Positions 1 through 7,743 of a stretch of 11,070 nucleotides of DNA are shown here, piece after piece. Position 1 is the stretch's first letter; each line of letters begins with the position of its first letter. Origin of the DNA: an uncultured Porphyromonadaceae bacterium (GTDB taxonomy: Bacteria > Bacteroidota > Bacteroidia > Bacteroidales > Muribaculaceae); assembly GCA_900551515.1 (NCBI GenBank), contig URWH01000051.1, positions 1-11,070 on the forward strand, in the 5' to 3' direction. A program made the position numbers and the translations under genes. The notes beneath the pieces were generated by a model. It did not search any database. It was not told the DNA's origin and worked only from the letters and a program-made list of their open reading frames with translations.

Positions 1-295
1 AATTTGCTCGAAAAGCCATCGCCCTGACGTTAACATATTTTGTGGGATGGGGTCTTAGAATATTACCATCAAGTCCAAGAAAAGAAAATATTTTTTTCGG
101 TTTAACGGCAACCGCTGTCAGAATAAGCACCGACAGAGTGAGAAGCACCGCTCTTATCGACTGACCCAATATGGTTGTTCTTGAAATATCGAGTAGGTCT
201 ATTACTTTGCCTGTATTACGCCAAATGAAGTGAACCACTATACCTGCAAAAATGGCAAATAAAATTTTTGCGGCTTTTGAAGTGAGATTAAGCAT
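1..295 (-). CDS. Partial integral membrane protein, C-terminal part outside window
   Basis: From the ATG at 293-295, 98 codons run leftward without a stop to the window edge, so the gene is incomplete at its 3' end. The visible part starts MLNLTSKAAKILFAIFAG and has two strongly hydrophobic segments, at about residues 9-24 and 47-65. Between them is a polar stretch that includes RNTGKVIDLLDISRT. A basic Lys-Pro-Lys-Lys turn at about 65-68 is followed by FSFLGLDGNIL. Two N-terminal helices followed by an 'FLGL' turn are loosely reminiscent of CPBP (CAAX-type) intramembrane metalloproteases. The diagnostic EExxxR and HxxxB motifs would lie outside the window, so this is only a guess. The frame stays open upstream as far as the VOC stop codon, but it contains no other ATG, GTG or TTG, so the ATG at 295 is the only reasonable start. 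No promoter box is clear in the 138-base gap, and co-transcription with the VOC gene is likely. Confidence 0.72.
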   Translation of the reverse strand, partial: MLNLTSKAAKILFAIFAGIVVHFIWRNTGKVIDLLDISRTTILGQSIRAVLLTLSVLILTAVAVKPKKIFSFLGLDGNILRPHPTKYVNVRAMAFRAN

Positions 296-376
296 GTAAT
301 AATGATAAACAGCAATAAATGAACTAAAAAAACAAGCGGTCGCACAATCTTCGCCTGAAACCCGTGCCGCAATGAT

Positions 377-438
377 GGTTGCGTGAGGATTATAGAAGGA
401 TGCTATTGGTTGCGTGAGGATTGCAGAAGGATGCTATT
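377..438. repeat. 31-bp tandem duplication across the VOC stop codon
   Basis: Two adjacent 31-base copies, 377-407 and 408-438, both begin GGTTGCGTGAGGATT and end AGAAGGATGCTATT. They differ at two neighbouring bases (AT in the first copy, GC in the second). The right copy contains the stop codon and last bases of the VOC gene; the left copy lies in its 3' untranslated region. No clear hairpin lies in the unit. It looks like a local slippage or duplication event. Confidence 0.9.
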
Positions 439-817
439 CAGTGATTTCAATGAGATTATCCTCAAATCCCCGCACACAACTTTCGTAATATCCGTCGCCG
501 GTTGTGCGCGGGCCACTCAACACTTCATATCCATCCGCTTCAAGCCGGCCGGTAAGCGCATCCACATTCTCTTTTGAGCCAACACTGAAAGAAATATGAA
601 TATACCCCTGACGGTATGGATCGAAGTCCGATGCGACGACTTCCGGGCGCTGCATGATCTCAAGTCTTGCCCCTTCGGCAAAAGCGAGAAAATATGTCTT
701 CAGACCTGTGCGCGGATTATGGTACATCTCATTTGCCGAGGCATTGAAATACTTCAAAAAGAACTGTCGGGCCTGTTCCAGATCCAGAACATATAAGGCG
801 ATGTGGTCGAGTTTCAT
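434..817 (-). CDS. VOC (glyoxalase/bleomycin-resistance fold) family protein
   Basis: A 127-residue, single-domain vicinal-oxygen-chelate protein of normal length for the family. It shows the two beta-alpha-beta-beta-beta modules. The first begins MKLDHIALYVLDLEQA and carries the typical NPRTGLKTYFL and ARLEIM strands. The second begins GYIHISFSVG. The four expected metal-ligand positions are all present: His5, Glu53, His74 and Glu124, so a metal-dependent enzyme such as a glyoxalase-I-like lyase or an epimerase is plausible. The substrate cannot be read from the sequence, and the protein should not be called lactoylglutathione lyase with confidence. It is probably a cytosolic dimer. The ATG at 817 is fixed by a promoter box 4 bases upstream. 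The gene lies downstream of DUF3943 on the same strand but has its own promoter. The TAG stop lies in a 31-bp tandem repeat. Confidence 0.93.
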   Translation of the reverse strand: MKLDHIALYVLDLEQARQFFLKYFNASANEMYHNPRTGLKTYFLAFAEGARLEIMQRPEVVASDFDPYRQGYIHISFSVGSKENVDALTGRLEADGYEVLSGPRTTGDGYYESCVRGFEDNLIEITE

Positions 818-821
818 GGCT

Positions 822-853
822 CAAAGGTAACGAAAATCGTGATTATTTGCAAA
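822..853 (-). promoter_or_regulatory. Bacteroidota-type promoter of the VOC gene
   Basis: Read on the minus strand there is TTTG (853-850), a 20-base spacer, then TACCTTTG (829-822). This matches the Bacteroidota primary-sigma consensus TTTG-N19/20-TAnnTTTG. Only 4 bases (AGCC) separate the -7 box from the ATG at 817. Transcription would therefore begin at or within a few bases of the start codon. This is the best promoter match in the window. Confidence 0.8.
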
Positions 854-898
854 ATATCATCATTGTCACGGACAGGGGAAGTCGGATTAATGGACAAT

Positions 899-1756
899 TC
901 AGAAAACACCGACTATGGAGAATCCTTTGTACGGACCGGCTATGGTCGGAACAACAGTGAACGATTTCCCTGACCGGGAGGATGCTTTTTCATGGGCGAT
1001 TCTTTTCGCGGGATTGCCGATAAACAAGCCGGTGAACTCATTGACCGGATCAACGATAAATGCCAGAACACCGCCCAGGAACGGAGAGCCGAACAAACGA
1101 TAGTCATTGTCGACGAGCCACCGCTTTGTGTGATAGAAACCTTCGCCGATACAGCTTCCGACGATTGGCGTGATGAAAATATCCTGAATTGAAGGACGCT
1201 CCATGAACGCCTCGATGCCGAATTCCCAACCGACAGTCGAGATGACAGAGCCGTAGAGCGCAGACCGCCAGAAATTAAATCCACATGAGCGGGCGGCCAT
1301 AAAGTAGGCCGCACCGGCATAGGGATGAAGAAGATAATTGAAATAAAACTTGTCGTGATCCCATTCGGGACCTTTTTTAAACACATGGTTGTGCCATCGC
1401 TTGAACAAAGGCACATCCTGAAGCTCGGCCCGATTCCAGGATGTGGCATCTTCAGGCAGACATTCCAGAACAAGCAGCGTGCCGACGAAAGCGCCGCTCA
1501 GCGTGGCCGTATTGATCCAAAGACGGTGCCAGTCGCGGCTTTCACCTGTCACTGAATATGGCAATTCATACAATGAAACCGGTTCATTGTCTTCAACCAC
1601 ACCGACTGCGGGCATCTCCGGGCATACAATACTGTCGGCAGCGAATATAGGCTCCGCAAGCACCGGTTCCGACGGTGTCGCGAACGATTCAATCGGTTGA
1701 AGCAGAACAAGCATCACGACTGCAATAATGAATCTTCTTAATATCGTAAACTGCAT
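899..1756 (-). CDS. DUF3943 domain protein with signal peptide
   Basis: A 285-residue protein of unknown function. Residues 1-26 form a signal peptide: basic LRR, a hydrophobic core IIAVVMLVLL, and a likely cleavage after Ser-Phe-Ala26. A hydrophobic segment follows at about 82-99. The central block, about 130-210, matches my recollection of DUF3943: WDHDKFYFNYLLHPYAGAAY, then GWEFGIEAFMERPSIQD, then TPIVGSCIGEGFYH. Conserved-looking polar residues are Asp135, Asn140, His144, Glu178, Glu186, Gln191, Asp192 and Glu205. The protein is therefore exported, probably to the periplasm or outer membrane, but no reaction is known for the family. The ATG at 1756 opens directly on the signal peptide, which supports this start. 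It is divergent from the AraC regulator across a 203-base gap, so regulation by that protein is possible but unproven. I see no clear -7 box for it. Confidence 0.85.
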   Translation of the reverse strand: MQFTILRRFIIAVVMLVLLQPIESFATPSEPVLAEPIFAADSIVCPEMPAVGVVEDNEPVSLYELPYSVTGESRDWHRLWINTATLSGAFVGTLLVLECLPEDATSWNRAELQDVPLFKRWHNHVFKKGPEWDHDKFYFNYLLHPYAGAAYFMAARSCGFNFWRSALYGSVISTVGWEFGIEAFMERPSIQDIFITPIVGSCIGEGFYHTKRWLVDNDYRLFGSPFLGGVLAFIVDPVNEFTGLFIGNPAKRIAHEKASSRSGKSFTVVPTIAGPYKGFSIVGVF

Positions 1757-1959
1757 TCTGATTAAGCTTTTTGTCTTTTTTCCACAAAATTGCGGATAAA
1801 AAAGCCGATTCTAGTGTCCGAAAAAACCTTTATATGGTCTTATTTTTCTTTTGCACATCCAAAAAGGACTAATCGACCCGCAAATACGATTTTCGGAACA
1901 CCGGCGACGTGGCGCAAAAAGCTACATTTGCATCGATAACAATATCAACGCCACAGCAC
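1757..1959. promoter_or_regulatory. Divergent intergenic region with an 8-bp inverted repeat pair
   Basis: This AT-rich gap separates the DUF3943 and AraC-type genes. It contains TCCGAAAA (1817-1824) and its exact inverse complement TTTTCGGA (1890-1897), 65 bases apart. Between them is a smaller TCC-AAAAA-GGA dyad at 1858-1868. Such paired half-sites could be operators for the adjacent regulator. The AraC -7 box is at 1923-1930. No open reading frame or RNA gene is apparent here. Confidence 0.35.
1923..1930 (+). promoter_or_regulatory. Putative -7 element of the AraC-type gene
   Basis: TACATTTG matches TAnnTTTG exactly and lies 29 bases before the ATG at 1960. No convincing TTG/TTTG -33 element is found about 19 bases upstream, as might be expected for an activator-dependent promoter. 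If the box is used, transcription starts near 1935 and the GTG at 1909 cannot be the start codon. Confidence 0.55.
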
Positions 1960-2859
1960 ATGGAAGACAACGATCTTATTCGACAGATAGGGTTTGAACA
2001 GGTAAAGGACAATCAGGCGATGGACTATATTGATGAAACGATTGCCGTCCATGCCGACATAAGGGAACTGCCCATTGAAAACGGGTCGATACAGATGGAT
2101 ATGATGGGAATCACCATCTGCACGAACGGAAAGCTTCAATTGGAGTTGAACACCGAGCCTTACACAATCCACAAAAACGAGGTGATGATATTCTTTCCGA
2201 ATACCATAATAGACAATTGCATGCTAAGCCCCGATTTCTGCGGCGCCATCTTATGTCTGTCACGACGGGGAATGATGGATCTCATCTCGGAAAACGAGCT
2301 ATGGAACAACGCTTTCCGTTATGCCAAAAATCCCGTAATACGCATCAGTGACGAAAGCCACCAGATGCTTAAGCTATACAGCACCATGCTTATGGCAAAA
2401 ATCAAGATGAAGGGAAGCGCGTATCAAAAGAAAATCATCGGCTCCATTGTCAACGCCATGCTATATGAATTGCTGGGAAACATGAAAAAAGATTCCGCTC
2501 CATATGAAATCGGATTGACAAGCCAACGGGAGGTGCTGTTTAAGAAGTTTATCAAACTGCTATCCACAACCCGGATTAGGTCGCGCAACGTGTCATGGTA
2601 TGCCGAACGGTTGTGCGTCACGCCGAAATATCTCTCGACAGTAAGCAAACAGGTAAGCGGCAAAACCGCATTTGCCTGGATCAACGAATTTATTTTGAAG
2701 GACATCCGCTATTGGCTTAAAAACAGCGACAAAACGATCAAGGAGATAGCAGAACTGCTGAAATTTCCAAGCATCTCGTTTTTCGGCAAGTATTGCAGAT
2801 CGCATTTCGGCGTGTCACCTACAGAATGCAGAAAGCGCTTAAGAGAGGATTCCGTATAA
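1960..2859 (+). CDS. AraC-family transcriptional regulator
   Basis: From the ATG at 1960 the protein has 299 residues, the usual size for a sensor-plus-DNA-binding AraC protein. The N-terminal half, about 25-120, looks like a cupin-type ligand-binding or dimerization domain (NGKLQLELNTEPYTIHKNEV, then MIFFPNTI). A helical linker follows at about 130-180. The C-terminal domain, about 190-296, has both helix-turn-helix units. The first is SWYAERLCVTPKYLSTVSKQ at about 212-231. The second is TIKEIAELLKFPSISFFGKY at about 259-278. The family signature end SHFGVSPTECRKRL follows. The frame extends 17 codons upstream to a GTG at 1909, but a -7 box lies inside that extension, so the ATG is preferred. 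Its inducer and targets are unknown; the divergent DUF3943 gene and its own promoter are the natural candidates. Base composition is clearly more AT-rich than the genes to its right. Confidence 0.93.
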   Translation: MEDNDLIRQIGFEQVKDNQAMDYIDETIAVHADIRELPIENGSIQMDMMGITICTNGKLQLELNTEPYTIHKNEVMIFFPNTIIDNCMLSPDFCGAILCLSRRGMMDLISENELWNNAFRYAKNPVIRISDESHQMLKLYSTMLMAKIKMKGSAYQKKIIGSIVNAMLYELLGNMKKDSAPYEIGLTSQREVLFKKFIKLLSTTRIRSRNVSWYAERLCVTPKYLSTVSKQVSGKTAFAWINEFILKDIRYWLKNSDKTIKEIAELLKFPSISFFGKYCRSHFGVSPTECRKRLREDSV

Positions 2860-2923
2860 AACCGACGTAGTGATCATGGTATTTAAAAGACTGTCTAAAA
2901 CCAGCCTCTCAATGCAGACTGTT

Positions 2924-5900
2924 TCATTTTATCCGCAGCCAGTCGGCGGAACTTTCTGGTTCGGTCTGATCCAGAACCGGTGCCGCAACGGGAATGGTAT
3001 CGTCCGGGACAGACCGGGACGAGTGTGCCGGAAGCGCGGGGACAACGGATGTTGAATCGGGACGGATGACGGATGAGTCGCCGGCGGAGGATTTTTTCTT
3101 TAACAGCGGACGGAGGAAAGAGAATATATTATCGAAGTCGCGCTTGAACACGATGCCTACCCCCTGCGTGGTGAGAGCGCTTTTGAGATAATAGTTCTGG
3201 TCGTTGTAGCGGTTGTAGGCTTTAAGTCGCAACGACCCGCTTTTATTGAGGAGATACTCGATGTCAAAATCGCCGATGAAAGAATTGTTGTTAAGCGATT
3301 TGTCGCGATACCCGAGATTGCCGTTGAAAAGGAGTCGGTTGTTGAGGAGATGGCTCGACAAGGCCAGATCGAATTCGACGTCGGAAAAGTCGCCGCGGTC
3401 GGAGCGGAAGTTAGGCGCGATGTTCCAGTTGTCGCTGAGCTGACCGAGGATGCTGCTGAGCTGCGACGAGATGGTGGAAGAAGCCACCGAAACGAGCTCG
3501 TTGCCGCGCGTGGCGTTCATATAGTCGGGCGTGTAGAATCGGCTGAGGGCGAGCAGATAGATCATCTGTCGCTGCATCATATCCTCCGTGTTGATGATGC
3601 TCCTCACCTTGCGCTTGGGCTCTTCGGTGAGCGTGGGGAAGTCGAGGTCGAAACCGATCTCCGGCTGACGCATGTCGCCGGTGACGTGCATGATAGCGTC
3701 GACGGGCACGTTGGTTCGGTTGAGCTCCTTGTCCTCGAGGAACGATTCGTCGAGGTCGGTGAGATTGGCTTTCACCTGATGTTTTGCCGTGAGATTGAGC
3801 TGTGCGGCATAGGGGTCGCCGTTGAAAGTGATCGAACTTGCCGGCTCGATGGTGAATTCCTTGATGATGATATCCTGCAAGGTGAAATTATATGTTCCAC
3901 GATCGACAGTATATGTGCCTTTCATCTCGAGGTCTTCGCTGTGGGAATCGTAGAACATGTGGAGGACACCGCTGCCGTAGGTGCGCACGCGGTCACCGCC
4001 CACGGGGTCCATCACGAGTGTGATGAGCGCCTGCGGCGTGATGTCGATGTCGAAGGTCATGCGGTAGGCGCTCGACTCGCCGCCCGACGAGGCCGCATCG
4101 AGCTGCCGCTTTATCTCCATGACCATTGGCGGCGGAGCATTGACGGCGGCGATTGAGTCCTTGCGTGCCTGATCGCGGTCGCGGAAGGTGATGAAATTAT
4201 ATTCCTGAGCCGAGAGAGCGTCGGTGAGCACATAGGTGAACTGCGAGCCGGTGGCCGTGGTCATGGCCACATTGATATCCACGAGTCCGGGTAGGCCGGA
4301 GACTGTGGCCGAGCCGTTGCCGTAGACGCGGCCATACCAGGGATGTTCGGGATTTTCCTTGACATCGTAGACGAGCAGATCGCGGGCATCGGTGATGCGG
4401 AACTTGAATTCGGGCTGCTTGAAGCACTTGTGCGTGACCCATCCGTTGAGCTTGGCCGTGTGGCCGTTGACATCGTGAAGCGTGAGATCGCTGATGTCGA
4501 TGCGGCCGGGCGTCAGGCGCACCGAATCGGTGGTGGAGTAAGTGGTGTTGGTGAACCCGAGGGTGAGCTTCACATCCTCGCCGTAGATGTCGCCGACCAT
4601 GTCGATTAGTTTGAAAGTGCCCCACAGGCGGGCATTGCCGGTGGCGTAACCGCTTATGTCGGAGGCAAATGCCGACATATAGGGTTTGAGGAAGCCAATC
4701 TCGATGCGATCGGCGTCGAAACGCATGTCGAGCGAGTCGGCCATCGGGAATATCTCTCCGTCGACGTATGACTTCAGGCCGTTGGGCTGATGAATCTCGG
4801 CAATAATGGAAATGGCTTTGGAGTCGTTGACCCACTCCGAACGGAGAAGTGCGTCGCCCATAAGCGAATAGTTGTAGGTCAGATCCTTGACCGACAGGCC
4901 GCGGGTGAATGCTTTCGGTTCGGCGGTGAGCAGCTGCGTGGCGTAGAGCTTGCCGGAAGCGTTGCCGCCGAACATGGCGGTGGGTATGTTGAGGGTTTCA
5001 AACACATAGTCGAGGTCGATGTCCTCAAGCGTGACGGTGATGGTGTCGGCGGGCGATTCCGACGCGCGACCGTCGATGGTGATGAACTGTCGGTCGCGCC
5101 ACACCTTGAAATCGCTGACGCATATCTCCTTGCCTTCGATGGAGATGACCGACGGCTCTACGGTCCAGACCGTGTCGTTGAACACCGCGCGGCTCGGATT
5201 GAAGAGCAGCTCCGTGCGGAGGCGGTTGTCGGTGTCGCGGCTGAAGCGAGTGGTGAGATTGATGTCGCCGCTGTAGTCGCGCCGGCGGTCCACTTTCCAT
5301 TCGAGGTGCGAGTCGACCTGATCGTCGTACGCCTCCGAAGTAGACGACAGCGTCATCGGCCCGTTTTTCGTAGGCAGCGTGGTGGAGAAGAAGAGCTGTC
5401 CGCGCCCCGCGCCTTCGTCGCCTTCAACGCCGCTGACGCCGAATGTGAGCGAAGTATTCTCGATAAGCTTCTTACCCTGAAGGAGATAAGGAGCATCAAG
5501 ATTCAGCGACATGGCTCCGCGGCTGCTGCTGAAATCGCCGCGGACGGATATCGGATCGATCACCCTGACGGGGAGCTTGAGGAGCGGCGACAGCGGGTCG
5601 AGCGTCTTGATACGTATGTCGTAGTCAAGCTCGCAGCTGTTGGCCGGATTGGAGAGGAATGACTGAGAACCGGTAGCACCCACGTTGCCCGACAGCGCCG
5701 GAAGAGTCTGAGCCAGAATCTCTTTGCCGACAGCCGGGAGTGCGGCTATGTGGAATTTGCCTATTACGGAGGCGTCGGCAATCTCGCTGGTGAGGGTGAG
5801 CGTGTCGGCCGCTTCGGAGCGTACGGCGGCGATGCGGATGCCGTCGAGCGTCAGGTCGTCGGCGTGCGGCTGGCTGACCGTAAGGCGGTCGATATTGACG

Positions 5901-7624
5901 GTGCCTTCCAAATCGTCGACCATGGTGCCGGAAAGCATGGCGTCGGCGGTGAACGACAGGCGACGGCCATGGTGACCGGCACTGCCGAGCCCTATCATGT
6001 CGAGATTGAGATCGCGAATATCGGCCGAGAGGTCGAGGCTTTTATGTCGGCCAATGGCGGCGAGCAATTCGGCGTCGGCATAGAGCATGTCGTTGTCGGC
6101 AAACAGATCGGCCGACACCTCGTCGCCGGTCTTGTTGAGCCGAAGCTCAATATCATTGATGGGATAGCCGTTGACGATGGCCGAGGCGAGCGAAAGCTCG
6201 GCGCTGCCGTCGGGCATACCGGGCTTGAGAGTGACGTCGAAACCGAGGTCGGCATTAAGTCCGTCGATGGCGGCGACCGGATTGGCAAGTCCGGCCATAA
6301 GGCGAGCGCCGCTGAAATCGGTCAGCGATGCCGTGCCTGCAATCTTCATGGGCGAGAAAGCGCCGCTCGCAAGAAGCACGCGGCTGTAGTCGGCCTCCAG
6401 AGAGGCCTGTCCCACGCCGGAGAGCAGCTGACCGGTGAGCGAACCGTTGAAAAGCGAACCGCTGAAAGAGCCGGAGAGCGACAGATCGCCTGCGTTTTCG
6501 ATTATCCGCCTGACGTCGTCCTTCACCTTGCCGAAGCGCGATGCCGCATCCATGGCGCGGCGGCCGTTGAAACGCACGTCGAATTCAGGGAAATCGAAGG
6601 CCGGACCCTCATCGGCAAACAGATGAGATATATGACCGGCTGTGGTGAAAGAGGCGCCCTGATCGGAGACGAGACTCAGCGTGGGGATATTGAGACGCGA
6701 GGCATCGCCATTGGCATGCAGCCCTATGCTGAAGGTCATGTCCATGCCGTCGATCTGCGGCAGGAATGGCGTGAAATCGGCCGTGGCGAGCCGGCTGCCG
6801 GGCATCAGGCGGAAATCGATGCGCAGGTCGCGCCAGTGCTTCTTCAGATAGTCGAAACTCTTGAAGCGCATCGACTGATCATTGATGATAAACTGCGAGT
6901 TCGGCAACTGCAGGTTGAAGTCGCGCACATCGAGATAAGTCGAAGCAATGTGGAAGAGACCCGACAGTGAGCTGAGCGCGAAGCCGGAGCGCTCGCTGAA
7001 AGCCAGGCGCCGGAGATCGATGATGAAATCGTCGTTTTTGATCTGCGGCAGCTGCACGTCGGCACGCAGCCCGCTGATGCTGATATGGTTTCGGTCGAAT
7101 CCCGTCTCGACGCGCGGCTGATCGAGGACATCGTAGGAAACCGACGACGTGCGGATCACGACGGTGTTGACGCGGAAATCGAATTTCGTAGGCGGCTTCG
7201 ACTTGTCTTTGGGCGAAAGGGCATTGATGATGGGCTGTATGTTGAGCGGCGCGCCTATCGAATCGCGGCTTATGCGTGCGTCCATACCGATGATCTCGGC
7301 ATAGTCGAGCACTATGCGGTCGCGGGCAAAATAGTCCCATAGGTTCATTCCGGCGCCGAGGCGCTTCACCTTCAGGCACGGCTCGCCGACAGAATCGCTC
7401 ACGGTGACGCCGTGGAGCGTGACGCGGTTGAAAGGCGAGATCGAGATGTAGTCGATATCGACATCGACTGTGAGTAGCTTGGAGAGCTCGCTTTCGGCGC
7501 GGTGACAGAGCCACTGCTGAACGGCGGGAAGAGAGAGCGCCACGTAGAGCGCCGCCGGCAGGATAAAGGCCAGGGCGATCAGAGTCACGAAAACAGCACG
7601 CAATATTTTGTAGCCTCTCTTCAT
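2924..7624 (-). CDS. tamB: TamB-family translocation/assembly module protein (DUF490)
   Basis: A giant envelope protein of 1566 residues from the ATG at 7624. It opens with a short basic stretch (MKRGYK) and one transmembrane helix (VFVTLIALAFILPAALYVAL). An AsmA-like N-terminal part follows (SELSKLLTVDVDIDYISISP, then FNRVTLHGVTV). More than a thousand residues of alternating beta-strand sequence come next, expected to form the long hydrophobic groove of bridge-like lipid-transfer proteins. The C-terminal TamB/DUF490 domain is recognised by FTIEPASSITFNGDP at about residue 1265 and NTEDMMQRQMIYLLALSRFY at about 1345, then strands such as TTQGVGIVFKRDFDNIFSFL. The last roughly 50 residues are a Ser/Pro/Asp-rich tail. 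TamB is anchored in the inner membrane, spans the periplasm and moves phospholipid or aids outer-membrane protein assembly, usually with an Omp85 partner; none is in this window. The frame extends 4 codons upstream to a TTG at 7636, but a promoter box makes the ATG more likely. Confidence 0.93.
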   Translation of the reverse strand: MKRGYKILRAVFVTLIALAFILPAALYVALSLPAVQQWLCHRAESELSKLLTVDVDIDYISISPFNRVTLHGVTVSDSVGEPCLKVKRLGAGMNLWDYFARDRIVLDYAEIIGMDARISRDSIGAPLNIQPIINALSPKDKSKPPTKFDFRVNTVVIRTSSVSYDVLDQPRVETGFDRNHISISGLRADVQLPQIKNDDFIIDLRRLAFSERSGFALSSLSGLFHIASTYLDVRDFNLQLPNSQFIINDQSMRFKSFDYLKKHWRDLRIDFRLMPGSRLATADFTPFLPQIDGMDMTFSIGLHANGDASRLNIPTLSLVSDQGASFTTAGHISHLFADEGPAFDFPEFDVRFNGRRAMDAASRFGKVKDDVRRIIENAGDLSLSGSFSGSLFNGSLTGQLLSGVGQASLEADYSRVLLASGAFSPMKIAGTASLTDFSGARLMAGLANPVAAIDGLNADLGFDVTLKPGMPDGSAELSLASAIVNGYPINDIELRLNKTGDEVSADLFADNDMLYADAELLAAIGRHKSLDLSADIRDLNLDMIGLGSAGHHGRRLSFTADAMLSGTMVDDLEGTVNIDRLTVSQPHADDLTLDGIRIAAVRSEAADTLTLTSEIADASVIGKFHIAALPAVGKEILAQTLPALSGNVGATGSQSFLSNPANSCELDYDIRIKTLDPLSPLLKLPVRVIDPISVRGDFSSSRGAMSLNLDAPYLLQGKKLIENTSLTFGVSGVEGDEGAGRGQLFFSTTLPTKNGPMTLSSTSEAYDDQVDSHLEWKVDRRRDYSGDINLTTRFSRDTDNRLRTELLFNPSRAVFNDTVWTVEPSVISIEGKEICVSDFKVWRDRQFITIDGRASESPADTITVTLEDIDLDYVFETLNIPTAMFGGNASGKLYATQLLTAEPKAFTRGLSVKDLTYNYSLMGDALLRSEWVNDSKAISIIAEIHQPNGLKSYVDGEIFPMADSLDMRFDADRIEIGFLKPYMSAFASDISGYATGNARLWGTFKLIDMVGDIYGEDVKLTLGFTNTTYSTTDSVRLTPGRIDISDLTLHDVNGHTAKLNGWVTHKCFKQPEFKFRITDARDLLVYDVKENPEHPWYGRVYGNGSATVSGLPGLVDINVAMTTATGSQFTYVLTDALSAQEYNFITFRDRDQARKDSIAAVNAPPPMVMEIKRQLDAASSGGESSAYRMTFDIDITPQALITLVMDPVGGDRVRTYGSGVLHMFYDSHSEDLEMKGTYTVDRGTYNFTLQDIIIKEFTIEPASSITFNGDPYAAQLNLTAKHQVKANLTDLDESFLEDKELNRTNVPVDAIMHVTGDMRQPEIGFDLDFPTLTEEPKRKVRSIINTEDMMQRQMIYLLALSRFYTPDYMNATRGNELVSVASSTISSQLSSILGQLSDNWNIAPNFRSDRGDFSDVEFDLALSSHLLNNRLLFNGNLGYRDKSLNNNSFIGDFDIEYLLNKSGSLRLKAYNRYNDQNYYLKSALTTQGVGIVFKRDFDNIFSFLRPLLKKKSSAGDSSVIRPDSTSVVPALPAHSSRSVPDDTIPVAAPVLDQTEPESSADWLRIK

Positions 7625-7640
7625 AGCATAAATCAACCTA

Positions 7641-7648
7641 CAAATTTA
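7641..7648 (-). promoter_or_regulatory. -7 element of tamB
   Basis: On the minus strand TAAATTTG matches TAnnTTTG exactly, 16 bases before the ATG at 7624. No good TTTG -33 element lies 19-20 bases upstream. The predicted transcript start is at about 7634-7637, which overlaps the alternative TTG codon at 7636 and argues for the ATG. tamB is therefore probably transcribed separately from priA, although read-through is possible. Confidence 0.6.
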
Positions 7649-7743
7649 GACATTTTTCCTTAATAATCCGTGTTTACGGCGCTAATGTAGGGCGCGCCGG
7701 CGACAAAGAAGGGCGAATTTGTGGCGATGCAGGCTCATCGAGC

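Noticed and set aside
383..796. Small plus-strand frames opposite the VOC gene
   Set aside because: They overlap a well-supported VOC gene on the other strand, lack promoters, and one begins inside the tandem repeat.
940..1473. A 177-codon minus-strand frame inside DUF3943
   Set aside because: It lies in another frame of a gene with a signal peptide and a recognisable domain, and its sequence has no domain features.
3350..6970. Several long plus-strand open frames opposite tamB (3350-4156, 4790-5662, 5750-6970)
   Set aside because: All are in the same codon-complementary phase to tamB and arise from the same codon bias. None has a promoter box or a recognisable motif.
7668..7679. Small inverted repeat CCGT-GTTT-ACGG upstream of tamB as a possible terminator or operator
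   Set aside because: The stem has only four pairs and no adjoining T-run in either direction, so it is within chance expectation.
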